This document shows, in pieces, positions 1 through 6,132 of a stretch of DNA of 12,188 nt. The stretch spans positions 1 through 12,188 of the forward strand of contig UQQA01000077.1 of assembly GCA_900543105.1 (NCBI GenBank), in the 5' to 3' direction. The position numbers were made by a program, and so were the translations under genes. Below the pieces are notes generated by a model. That model searched no databases. It saw only the letters and a program-made list of their open reading frames with translations, and had not been told where the DNA came from. The first letter of the stretch is position 1. Every line of letters starts with the position of its first letter. This DNA is from an uncultured Ruminococcus sp. GTDB lineage: Bacteria > Bacillota > Clostridia > Oscillospirales > Ruminococcaceae.

Positions 1-3
1 GGT

Positions 4-68
4 CGAGCTGAGCACAGCTCGTCAGGTGTCCAGAGGGCGGAAGCCCTTGGTCGCTTCCGCAGAAGCGA
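4..68. other. Left-arm hairpin trio
   Basis: Three adjacent hairpins. The first is CGAGCTG / CAGCTCG with loop AGCA (4-21). The second is CCA and AGGGC paired with GCCCT and TGG around a GGAA loop, with one bulged base (30-50). The third is TCGCTTC / GAAGCGA with loop CGCA (51-68). The mirrored positions in the right arm form hairpins of the same size and loop but partly different stem bases, which suggests the folds themselves are conserved. Whether they act as RNA or single-stranded DNA cannot be told. Confidence 0.75.
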
Positions 69-193
69 AATCCCTAAACTATAGCTAAAGGCTTTGTTGC
101 AATAACGAAATCAGTAACAAATCAAAAGGCGCAATTCACAAAAATAATGGGGAACGAAATATGTTAAACATAGTTTCATAAAGCCATAACAGT

Positions 194-214
194 GAATTGC
201 GCCAATTCTTTTTT
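194..214 (+). terminator. Terminator-like hairpin, left arm
   Basis: GAATTG-CGC-CAATTC is followed at once by six T residues on the plus strand. The stem is AT-rich and only six pairs, so termination strength is doubtful. The copy at 128-139 can pair with 192-203 as an alternative, longer stem. It would stop transcripts entering the palindrome from the left. Confidence 0.4.
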
Positions 215-423
215 CTTCAAACAAACTATCCTTGAAGCAAAAATCTACGAACGTAAGTGAGTGGATTTGAAGCTTCAACGCAGTATGAACGGTGGTGGGA
301 TATGTCAGTAAGAACGGCAAATGTTGTTTCCTGTTCAAATCCCACCGCCGTTCAAACGATGTCGGCGTGAAATGCTTATCGCTTCGCTCTGCGCATTTTA
401 CGCCGAGGATAGTTTGTTTGAAG

Positions 424-444
424 AAAAAAGAATTGGCGCAATTC
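424..444 (-). terminator. Terminator-like hairpin, right arm
   Basis: This is the exact mirror of the left-arm hairpin. On the minus strand GAATTG-CGC-CAATTC is followed by six T residues. It lies about 280 bases downstream of the minus-strand ATPase stop codon and could end read-through from the ABC operon. The short AT-rich stem makes it a weak candidate. Confidence 0.4.
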
Positions 445-572
445 ACATTTTTAGGTTTCCGAAACTTGATTTCTCATATTTCGTTTAACCTTTTTGATGT
501 GAATTGCGCCTTTTTTAGCTGTTAGTGATTTACGCTTACTACAACTGATATTTTGCTGTTAGTTTAGGGATT

Positions 573-642
573 TCGCTCTCTGCGGAGAGCGACAAGGGTG
601 GCTTCTCGCCCCCTTGACCCCTCGCAAGCTGTGCTCAGCTTG
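573..642. other. Right-arm hairpin trio
   Basis: These are counterparts of the left-arm hairpins. TCGCTCTC / GAGAGCGA encloses TGCG (573-592). CAAGGG plus GGC pairs with GCC plus CCCTTG, with one bulged T (593-616). The third, CAAGCTG / CAGCTTG around AGCA when read on the minus strand, spans 625-642. Compared with the left arm, G-C pairs are replaced by A-T pairs and the stem of the TCGCT hairpin is one pair longer, yet pairing is kept. The minus strand of this block would be transcribed by any read-through from the ABC operon. Confidence 0.75.
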
Positions 643-690
643 ACCAGCTGCTTGGCTTCGCATCACTGAACAAATGTCAGCTATGCAGAT

Positions 691-724
691 AATTCCGAAT
701 TCCGCATTCCGAATTCCGAATTAA
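691..724. repeat. TTAA-ended iterated repeat at ATPase stop codon
   Basis: The sequence iterates units such as AATTCCG and GCATTCCG and ends in TTAA at 721-724. The ATPase stop codon (TAA on the minus strand, 721-723) lies inside that TTAA. The same termini bound the elements at 3791-4037 and 8452-8602. A partner terminus is not visible to the left and may lie outside the window, in which case the giant palindrome would be inside the same element. Confidence 0.7.
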
Positions 725-1515
725 CCCAGTATCATGCTGTCGTTGATAGTCGAAGCGCCGCCGTCCTCTTCAAACTTTTTGAGGAGGTCATCAACGGTGA
801 GCTTCTTCTTTTCCTCGCCGCTTGCCTCAAAAATAATTCTGCCGTTGTTCATCATTACGATCTTGTTTCCGTGAATGATGGCATCGTGCATATTATGTGT
901 TACCATAAGTGCGGTGAGTTTATTTTCGGAGATGATCTTGTCCGAAAGTTCAAGAACCTTTGCGGCTGTTTTCGGGTCAAGTGCGGCTGTATGCTCATCA
1001 AGGAGAAGAACCTGCGGCTTTTTGAGCGTTGCCATAAGCAGTGTGAGAGCCTGACGCTGACCGCCCGAAAGGAGTCCGACCTTTGAGGTCATTCTGTCCT
1101 CGAGTCCGAGGTCGAGCATTTTGAGAAGCTCGTGATATTCTTCACGCTCCTGCTTTGTGATGCCCCATCTGAGCGAGCGGCTCTGTCCGCGTCTTGCGGC
1201 GAGGGCGAGGTTTTCCTGAATTTCCATTGTTGCTGTTGTACCCGTCATAGGATCCTGAAAAACCCGTCCGAGGTACTTTGCTCTCTTATGTTCGCAAAGT
1301 CCCGTTACGTCAACTCCGCCGATCTTTATCGAACCCGAGTCGACAGGCCAGACGCCTGCAACAGCATTAAGGGTCGTGGATTTGCCAGAGCCGTTGCCGC
1401 CGATAACTGTGCAGAAGTCGCCCTCTTCAAGTTTGAGCGTAACGCCGTTGAGCGCTTTCTTTTCGTTTATAGTTCCTGCGTTGAATGTCTTTTTTATGCA
1501 GTTTATCTCAAGCAT
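721..1515 (-). CDS. ABC importer ATP-binding protein (COG1101 type)
   Basis: ATPase subunit of a three-part importer; it hydrolyses ATP on the cytoplasmic face of the permease encoded just upstream. The predicted 264 residues show Walker A GGNGSGKST (39-47), Q-loop Gln 87 in VFQDP, signature LSGGQ (149-153), Walker B with VLLLDEH (169-175), a D-loop ALDP and the switch His 207 in VTHN. The LLLDEHTAALDPKTA stretch is typical of the uncharacterized COG1101 ATPases that accompany COG2984 binding proteins, including TrpZ-like subunits. The start at 1515 is chosen because AAAGGCGG lies about 8 bases upstream; an in-frame ATG at 1536 has no such site. The start overlaps the permease stop by 8 bases, which points to translational coupling. 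The substrate is not readable from the sequence. All key ATPase motifs are intact. Confidence 0.93.
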   Translation of the reverse strand: MLEINCIKKTFNAGTINEKKALNGVTLKLEEGDFCTVIGGNGSGKSTTLNAVAGVWPVDSGSIKIGGVDVTGLCEHKRAKYLGRVFQDPMTGTTATMEIQENLALAARRGQSRSLRWGITKQEREEYHELLKMLDLGLEDRMTSKVGLLSGGQRQALTLLMATLKKPQVLLLDEHTAALDPKTAAKVLELSDKIISENKLTALMVTHNMHDAIIHGNKIVMMNNGRIIFEASGEEKKKLTVDDLLKKFEEDGGASTINDSMILG

Positions 1516-2458
1516 TTTCCGAACCGCCTTTCTCATTTACGTTTCCTGCGGAATTTTTAGCAGCCGCGCGGAATGAATTCTTTGACGCTCTCTTGATGTA
1601 AGGAACAGCGAGGAATACCGCAACGACGATAGCAGAGAAAAGCTTTGTATTCTGTGTGGAAAGTCCGAGCCAAAGAACGATCTGGATAACGATGAAGTAG
1701 ATGATAGCGCCGACTGCCGTGAAAGCAAGTCTGCCGCTGAAATTGAGGTGCTTGCCGAGGATAAGCTCACCGAAAACTTCGCCGATGATAACAGCCGCAA
1801 GTCCGATAACGATAGCGCCTCGTCCCATATTAACGTCGGCGTTGCCCTGATACTGTGCAAGAAGTCCGCCTGCAAGTCCGACAAGTCCGTTAGAGAGGAT
1901 AAGTGCGATAACTGTGGATTTTTTCGTGTTGATGCCCTGCGCACGAGCCATATTTGAATTACAGCCCGTTGCACGGATAGTAAAGCCGTACTCCGTTCCG
2001 AAGAACCAGTAGAGGATCGCAATAAGGAGTGCAACAACGACAATGCCCTTGAGAATTGTCATCGGGATAAAGCGGAGCGACATAAAGAGAGGGTACTTGT
2101 CAACATTTATAGCTGTGTTCGCCTGACCCATAATATCGAGGTTGATAGAGTAAAGCGCAAGCTGTGTAAGGATACCTGCGAGGATACCGGGGATACCGAG
2201 CAGAGTATTGAGCAGTCCCGTTACAAGTCCCGCAAGACAGCCTGCGAGAAATGCGCAGACGATCGCAAGCGGTACGGGACAGCCGTTCACGATGAGAACA
2301 ACTGCGACTGCGCCGCCCGTTCCGAGGCTTCCGTCAACGGTAAGATCGGCGAAATCGAGGATCTTGTAGGTTATGTAAACGCCTATTGCAAGGATACCCC
2401 AGATAAGTCCCTGTGCGACCGAACCCGGAAGTGCGTTTACGAGCGTCATAATGTTCAT
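1508..2458 (-). CDS. ABC importer permease (COG4120, BPD_transp_2 type)
   Basis: Membrane subunit of the importer, 316 residues. About eight to nine hydrophobic segments can be seen (roughly 13-33, 47-82, 88-106, 134-153, 182-202, 212-235, 244-265, 272-287). The cytoplasmic loop TEYGFTIRATG...ARAQGIN (about 155-176) resembles the EAA-like loop of the LivH/RbsC permease family, where the ATPase docks. The start at 2458 is supported by GAAAGGAA about nine bases upstream; the frame stays open to 2572 but that extension is basic, non-hydrophobic and lacks a binding site. The gene sits between the binding protein (146-base spacer with several dyads) and the ATPase (8-base overlap). The C-terminal tail from about 288 is polar and rich in Lys, Asn and Gly. 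The family includes TrpY-like aromatic amino acid permeases, but the substrate here is inference. Confidence 0.92.
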   Translation of the reverse strand: MNIMTLVNALPGSVAQGLIWGILAIGVYITYKILDFADLTVDGSLGTGGAVAVVLIVNGCPVPLAIVCAFLAGCLAGLVTGLLNTLLGIPGILAGILTQLALYSINLDIMGQANTAINVDKYPLFMSLRFIPMTILKGIVVVALLIAILYWFFGTEYGFTIRATGCNSNMARAQGINTKKSTVIALILSNGLVGLAGGLLAQYQGNADVNMGRGAIVIGLAAVIIGEVFGELILGKHLNFSGRLAFTAVGAIIYFIVIQIVLWLGLSTQNTKLFSAIVVAVFLAVPYIKRASKNSFRAAAKNSAGNVNEKGGSENA

Positions 2459-2517
2459 AGAGTAAATTCCTTTCAAAGTTGTTGTAAAGCTTCTGCAAAA
2501 TCGTTTCGCAAAAGCCG

Positions 2518-2607
2518 TTAAGTTTTTAATTAAACTTAATTTGGAAACGGAGCGAGTGTTCCGTTTCCGCATTAAGCTTAATCTAAGCTGCTTAACTAAG
2601 CTGCTTA
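2518..2607 (-). promoter_or_regulatory. Run of dyads between binding-protein and permease genes
   Basis: Five dyads lie in 90 bases: TTAAGTTT / AAACTTAA (2518-2539), GGAAACGGA / TCCGTTTCC (2543-2568), ATTAAGCTTAAT (2571-2582), and two tandem copies of CTAAGCTGCTTA (2583-2594, 2596-2607), the second containing the binding-protein stop codon. No strong T tract follows the GC-rich stem on the minus strand, so full termination is unlikely. An mRNA-stabilising or partial-attenuation role, giving more binding protein than permease, fits known importer operons but is inference. Confidence 0.55.
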
Positions 2608-3621
2608 TTCAGCAGGGATTGCAACATAATCCTCAGGGATAGTGATTCCGAGAGTGTCGCAGATCTCCTTGTTGTATTCCTTGACAACGTTCGGAGCGTA
2701 ACGGATTTCCATTTCGCCTGGGTTCTTGCCTTCGGTGAGAATTTCGTAAGCCATTTCGCCTGTTGCAACGCCGAGGTCATAGTAGCTGATAGAGAGAGTT
2801 GCAACGCCGCAGCCCTTGCAGATGCCCTCTTCGCCTGCGATAACAGGAATACCTGCAGGAACGCAGATGTTCTTGATGATCTCTGTGTTGGAAGCCATTG
2901 TGTTGTCGGTAGGAACGTAGAGAACGTCACACTCGCCGATAGCTGTGTTTGTGATGGACTGGATCTCGTTGCTGTCAGCAGCGGAGTATTCCTTGTAAGC
3001 GATGCCGTCAGCTGTGAGAGCTTCGCTGAACTTCTGAGCCTGGAACTTGGAGTTAGCCTCGGAAGAGCAGTAGAGGATACCTACCTGCTTAACGTCGGGG
3101 AAGAGTTCCTTGAGCATTTTTTCCTGCTCGTCGATAGGAGCAAGGTCAGCTGTACCTGAGATGTTTGTGCCTGTTGTGCCTGTCCAGTCAGAGATGTCAA
3201 GCGCTGTGCCGTAGTCGGTAACGGAAGTTCCGAGAACAGGGATAGAGTTTGTTGCGGCAGCGGCAGCCTGAAGTGCAGGTGTAGCGTTTGCAAGGATAAG
3301 GTCATAGCCGTTGGAAACGAAGCCCTGACAAATTGTGGAGCAGTTTGTGCTTTCGCCCTGAGCGTTCTGCTCATAGAAAACAACATTGCCTTCGCCGAGG
3401 AGTTCGGTGAGCTTGTCCTTGAAGCCCTGAGTAGCAGCGTCAAGAGCAACGTGTTCAACGAGCTGGCAGATACCGATATTGTAAACCTTGTTTCCGTCAG
3501 CAGCGGTATTGTCGGCAGCAGCACCGCCGTTGTTGGTTGTTGTGTTTCCGCAGCCTGCGAAAGCCATTGCAGCGGTAACGCAAGCGAGTGCGCAGGCTGC
3601 GATCTTCTTGATAGATTTCAT
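2605..3621 (-). CDS. Lipoprotein substrate-binding protein (COG2984)
   Basis: Captures the solute outside the membrane and delivers it to the permease encoded downstream. The predicted 338 residues begin with a lysine-rich n-region, a hydrophobic stretch and a lipobox ending AFAGC, so Cys24 should be lipidated. A low-complexity Thr/Asn/Gly/Ala linker follows, then a two-lobe periplasmic-binding fold with repeated strand motifs such as NIGICQLVEH, DLILANATPALQAA, VGILYCSSEANS and IPVIAGEEG. This pattern matches the COG2984 group that includes TrpX-like proteins. The start at 3621 places AAAGGGG about eight bases upstream; an ATG two codons earlier would overlap the binding site. It is the first gene of the operon, about 125 bases from the predicted transcription start. 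The solute could be an aromatic amino acid, but other solutes are possible. Confidence 0.92.
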   Translation of the reverse strand: MKSIKKIAACALACVTAAMAFAGCGNTTTNNGGAAADNTAADGNKVYNIGICQLVEHVALDAATQGFKDKLTELLGEGNVVFYEQNAQGESTNCSTICQGFVSNGYDLILANATPALQAAAAATNSIPVLGTSVTDYGTALDISDWTGTTGTNISGTADLAPIDEQEKMLKELFPDVKQVGILYCSSEANSKFQAQKFSEALTADGIAYKEYSAADSNEIQSITNTAIGECDVLYVPTDNTMASNTEIIKNICVPAGIPVIAGEEGICKGCGVATLSISYYDLGVATGEMAYEILTEGKNPGEMEIRYAPNVVKEYNKEICDTLGITIPEDYVAIPAE

Positions 3622-3666
3622 AAACATTCCCCTTTTTATAAAAAAAGTATAAATATAAGTATAAGT

Positions 3667-3743
3667 CAATGTACTGTAAAGTCAAGGATTTTAGTTCTGT
3701 GCATCGTTAAATCCGACTGCGCTTTAAATCCTTAAAGTACATG
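3667..3743 (-). promoter_or_regulatory. Foldable 5' leader of the ABC importer operon
   Basis: Within the roughly 125-base untranslated leader, 3725-3743 (CATGTACTTTAAGGATTTA on the minus strand) pairs with most of 3667-3692, leaving an asymmetric bulge of about seven bases and a loop of about 30 bases. I do not recognise a T-box, guanidine or other known riboswitch. The fold could control translation of the binding protein or protect the mRNA. No terminator T tract is visible after it. Confidence 0.4.
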
Positions 3744-3752
3744 ACCTATATA

Positions 3753-3781
3753 ATTATACCACCTTAACTTCCAATTGTCAA
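3753..3781 (-). promoter_or_regulatory. Consensus sigma-A promoter for the ABC importer operon
   Basis: On the minus strand TTGACA (3781-3776), a 17-base spacer and TATAAT (3758-3753) match the consensus exactly. Transcription should start near 3746. The upstream side lies 10 bases from the TTAA-ended element at 3791. A perfect promoter with no obvious operator suggests strong expression, possibly controlled after initiation. Confidence 0.88.
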
Positions 3782-3790
3782 CACCTAAAA

Positions 3791-4037
3791 TTAAATTCGG
3801 AATTAGGAATTCGGAATTATTTATACTTCGTTAGTTTGTGGTGAAAATCGTGGGGGCGGATTTAAAATCCGACCGTTGCACCCCATATATGGGACAACAA
3901 TTCTGTATTTATCTTACGCCAAAATTCGGTGAATTTGTCGGTCGAATATAAAATCCTACCCTACAGAAATAACGGTTTTGCCTAAAATTTGCGGAGCAGA
4001 ATCAATTCCGAATTCCGAATTCCGCATTCCGAATTAA
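3791..4037. mobile_element. 247-base non-coding element with inverted TTAA-ended termini
   Basis: The left end (3791-3820) reads TTAAATTCGGAATTAGGAAT and onward; the right end (4004-4037) is close to its reverse complement and ends GAATTAA. No gene lies inside. Internal pairing includes CGGATT-TAA-AATCCG within a larger GGGG...CCCC stem near 3855-3885. Size, inverted ends and lack of coding capacity suit a MITE-like non-autonomous element. It fills most of the gap between the importer promoter and the GntR promoter. No transposase is present in the window, so mobility is inference. Confidence 0.6.
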
Positions 4038-4056
4038 AAAAATTTCCCTCTCCCTC

Positions 4057-4085
4057 TTGACAACTCCCTCAAAGTGTGTTATAAC
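4057..4085 (+). promoter_or_regulatory. Promoter of the GntR-VanY-ABC operon
   Basis: TTGACA (4057-4062), a 17-base spacer and TATAAC (4080-4085) form a near-consensus sigma-A promoter. Transcription should start near 4092, about 40 bases before the repressor start codon. The downstream half overlaps the inverted repeats described next. Confidence 0.85.
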
Positions 4086-4116
4086 TGTATTACAGCAAGT
4101 AGTACAGTTAATACAG
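4083..4116 (+). promoter_or_regulatory. Likely GntR/YtrA operator
   Basis: CTGTATTA (4085-4092) and TAATACAG (4109-4116) form an inverted repeat, and AACTGTA (4083-4089) with TACAGTT (4103-4109) form a second, nested one. They cover the -10 box, the predicted start of transcription and the first transcribed bases. YtrA-family repressors usually control their own operon from such sites, so autorepression is likely. Confidence 0.65.
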
Positions 4117-4131
4117 ATAGAAGGTGATATA

Positions 4132-4524
4132 ATGTTTGCGATTGACCTAAGGGAGCGAACTCCTATTTATGAGCAGCTCTATAAAAGGATAACCGAGCTT
4201 GTTATAAAAGGCGAGCTTAAACAGGACGATAAGCTCCCAAGCGTCCGTGAGCTTGCGAAAGAGCTTGGCGTGAATCCGAATACGGTCGCAAAAGCGTTTC
4301 AGATGCTCGAACGTGACAAGGTGATATATTCCTTGCAGGGCAGGGGAAGCTTCATCGCCGCCGTCAAAACCGATAGCATCAAGGAGAGGACGCTTTCTGC
4401 GTTCGATGCGGCTGTTGCCGAAGCGCTGAAAGCAGGACTGACCGCCGATGAACTTATTTTACGCATAAAAAATTATGACGAAAAAGGACTTGACAAAAAT
4501 GAAACGCAAAAACAAGAAAAATAA
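4132..4524 (+). CDS. GntR-family repressor, YtrA subfamily
   Basis: Predicted autorepressor of the operon. The 130 residues carry a winged helix-turn-helix near 9-75: PIYEQLYKRI opens the domain, LPSVRELAKELGVNPNTVAKAFQMLE is the recognition region, and GRGSFI marks the wing. Only a short helical tail (about 80-115) follows, which is the YtrA layout: dimerisation without a large ligand domain. The start at 4132 is preceded by AAGGTGAT at suitable spacing; the frame is open to 4057 but that stretch is the promoter. The gene's 3' end overlaps the carboxypeptidase start by 26 bases. In Bacillus, the YtrA regulator responds to cell-wall antibiotics; the same signal here is inference. Confidence 0.92.
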   Translation: MFAIDLRERTPIYEQLYKRITELVIKGELKQDDKLPSVRELAKELGVNPNTVAKAFQMLERDKVIYSLQGRGSFIAAVKTDSIKERTLSAFDAAVAEALKAGLTADELILRIKNYDEKGLDKNETQKQEK

Positions 4525-5224
4525 AAATTCCGCTTTTCCTGCCGTTGTATGTACGGTGTTCCTCGCCGCAGCGGTGCTTTCGGGAAATGCCGTTTACCGC
4601 AGACAGCAAATCGATGCGAATGTCATCACAAATGAAACCGTTGATACATCTGACCCGATGCTTGTGCTTGTGAACAGAACTCACATTATCTCGGACGAAT
4701 ACAGCGGCGAACTTGTCGAACTCGACTGCGGAAAAAGCGTTGATTCGCGAATTTATCCCGATCTGCAGGCGATGTTTGACGAAATGCGCAGCGAGGGCGT
4801 TTACCCGATAGTGAACGAGGGTTTCCGCACAAGAAAAGATCAGGAGCAGATGATGACAGATCAGATAAATGCTTATCTTGACGAGGGCTATAGCCGCAGA
4901 AAAGCGGAAAAGCTTGCGGAAAAGATAGTTGCCCCCGTGGGTTCGAGTGAACACGAGCTCGGCATTGCCGTTGACATCATCGCCGATAAAACTAAGTCGG
5001 ATAACGAAACGGTCTATAACTGGCTTGCGAAAAATGCGTACAAATATGGCTTTATTCTCCGCTATCCGCCGAATAAGACCGAGATAACAGGCATCGACTA
5101 TGAGCCGTGGCATTACCGATATGTCGGCAAAAAGGCGGCAGCGGAAATATATGAACAGGGCGGTGTGCAAGGCATTTGCCTTGAAGAATACCTTGAAAAT
5201 AACACGAAAGGAACAGATATATGA
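4499..5224 (+). CDS. VanY-type D-alanyl-D-alanine carboxypeptidase (M15B)
   Basis: Zinc peptidase that removes the terminal D-Ala from peptidoglycan stem peptides or precursors outside the membrane. Its 241 residues have a basic N-terminus, one membrane anchor or signal segment (about 13-33) and a C-terminal catalytic domain. Zinc ligands are seen as SxHxxGxAxD in SSEHELGIAVD (His152, Asp159) and EPWHYRYVG (His205), with Glu202 as the catalytic base; GFRT near 108-111 supplies the conserved Arg. The start at 4499 has AAAGGAC about nine bases upstream; an ATG at 4475 in the same frame has no good site. Its stop overlaps the ATPase start in ATGA. VanY trims targets of glycopeptide antibiotics, but housekeeping carboxypeptidases share the fold and no vanA/H/X genes are visible, so resistance is not established. 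Confidence 0.93.
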   Translation: MKRKNKKNKNSAFPAVVCTVFLAAAVLSGNAVYRRQQIDANVITNETVDTSDPMLVLVNRTHIISDEYSGELVELDCGKSVDSRIYPDLQAMFDEMRSEGVYPIVNEGFRTRKDQEQMMTDQINAYLDEGYSRRKAEKLAEKIVAPVGSSEHELGIAVDIIADKTKSDNETVYNWLAKNAYKYGFILRYPPNKTEITGIDYEPWHYRYVGKKAAAEIYEQGGVQGICLEEYLENNTKGTDI

Positions 5225-6132
5225 TAAAATTAAAGGGTGCAGTTAAGAAATTTGACAGCTTTGATGCACTTGACGGCGTTGACCTTGAAATAGGGAACGG
5301 AGCGGCATTCGGTCTGTTAGGCTCGAACGGCGCAGGAAAATCCACCGTCCTGCGGCTTCTGTCGGGCATATACGAAGCGGACGGCGGAACGGTCGAGATA
5401 GACGGAGAAAGCGTTTTCGACAATGCCGATGTCAAGCGCAGAGTGTTCTTCATCAATGATGAAACGGTGCAGTATAACGGAATGTCGCTCGCCGATCTGC
5501 GGCGTTATTTCAGCGGATTTTACCCGAATTTCTCGAACGAGCTTTTCGATAAGCTGAATGATACGATAAAGCTTCCCGAAAAGAAAACTATGGACAAATT
5601 TTCAAAGGGAATGAAACGTCAGGCTATAGTTATCACAGGTCTTGCCTGCCGAACGGACTATCTTTTCCTCGATGAAGCCTTTGACGGACTTGACCCGACT
5701 ATGCGGAACATCGTCAAGCGTATGCTCGTTGATGAAATGCTCGACCGAGGACTTACAACGGTGATCTCTTCGCATAATTTAAAGGAAATAAACGAAATTT
5801 GCGACAGTGCGGCGCTTATGCACAGAGGAAAGGTGCTTTTCTGCCGTGACCTTGACAGCTTAAAGGGCGAAGTTCACAAAATCCAGGCGGCTTTCGATAA
5901 AAAATACACGAAAGAGGATTTCCCCGAGCTTGAAGTACTGCATTTTGAGCAGAACGGCAGCCTTACATATATGATAGCAAAGGGCAGAACCGAAACGGTT
6001 GAAGAAGCCGTGCGCAAAAAGTCGCCGCTCGTCTTTGATATGATACCGCTCACGCTTGAAGAGATTTTTATTTATGAAATGGAGGAAAATGGCTATGACT
6101 GTAAAGGCATCGACATTACAAACATCGGCTGA
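5221..6132 (+). CDS. ABC transporter ATPase, YtrB-like
   Basis: ATP-binding subunit that should drive the large permease encoded next. The 303 residues show Walker A GSNGAGKST (34-42), Walker B YLFLDEAF (147-154), a D-loop GLDP and the switch His185 in SSHN. The signature is FSKGM (127-131) rather than LSGGQ, and the usual Q-loop Gln is replaced in FFINDE (about 76-81); both variants recur in the GntR-linked YtrB-type ATPases, so they need not mean inactivity. A C-terminal extension of about 100 residues follows the core. AAAGGAA lies seven bases before the ATG, which overlaps the VanY stop by four bases. The transported substrate is unknown. Confidence 0.93.
   Translation: MIKLKGAVKKFDSFDALDGVDLEIGNGAAFGLLGSNGAGKSTVLRLLSGIYEADGGTVEIDGESVFDNADVKRRVFFINDETVQYNGMSLADLRRYFSGFYPNFSNELFDKLNDTIKLPEKKTMDKFSKGMKRQAIVITGLACRTDYLFLDEAFDGLDPTMRNIVKRMLVDEMLDRGLTTVISSHNLKEINEICDSAALMHRGKVLFCRDLDSLKGEVHKIQAAFDKKYTKEDFPELEVLHFEQNGSLTYMIAKGRTETVEEAVRKKSPLVFDMIPLTLEEIFIYEMEENGYDCKGIDITNIG

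Larger units (their letters stand above)
1..645. repeat. Giant imperfect palindrome (about 320-base inverted arms)
   Basis: The two halves are reverse complements of each other about a centre near 320, with 15-30% local divergence. Matching blocks seen directly are 1-21 with 625-645, 67-81 with 560-574, 128-139 with 499-510, 192-231 with 407-446 (40 bases, perfect) and 287-301 with 339-353. The 12-mer GGCGCAATTCAC or its complement occurs four times (128, 192, 435, 499). No convincing gene lies inside: the open frames here cross the palindrome, match no recognised protein and lack good ribosome binding sites. The left edge is at the window boundary, so the repeat may extend further. It sits downstream of the minus-strand ABC operon and could be its 3' transcribed region, a mobile structured repeat, or two convergent copies of a structured RNA element. 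Confidence 0.9.

Noticed and set aside
111..525. Open reading frames inside the giant palindrome on both strands
   Set aside because: They run across the inverted arms and their hairpins, lack good ribosome binding sites and match no recognisable family; their presence follows from the repeat.
2459..2572. N-terminal extension of the importer permease
   Set aside because: Open frame only; the ATG at 2458 has a good ribosome binding site and begins a family-like N-terminus, while the extension does not.
3707..3742. Possible 11-residue leader peptide in the importer leader
   Set aside because: Its ATG lies about four bases from the predicted transcription start with no ribosome binding site, and it contains no Trp or run of one amino acid that would suggest attenuation.
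4454..5170. Long minus-strand open frame opposite the VanY gene
   Set aside because: Antisense shadow of a clearly conserved zinc peptidase gene with intact motifs.
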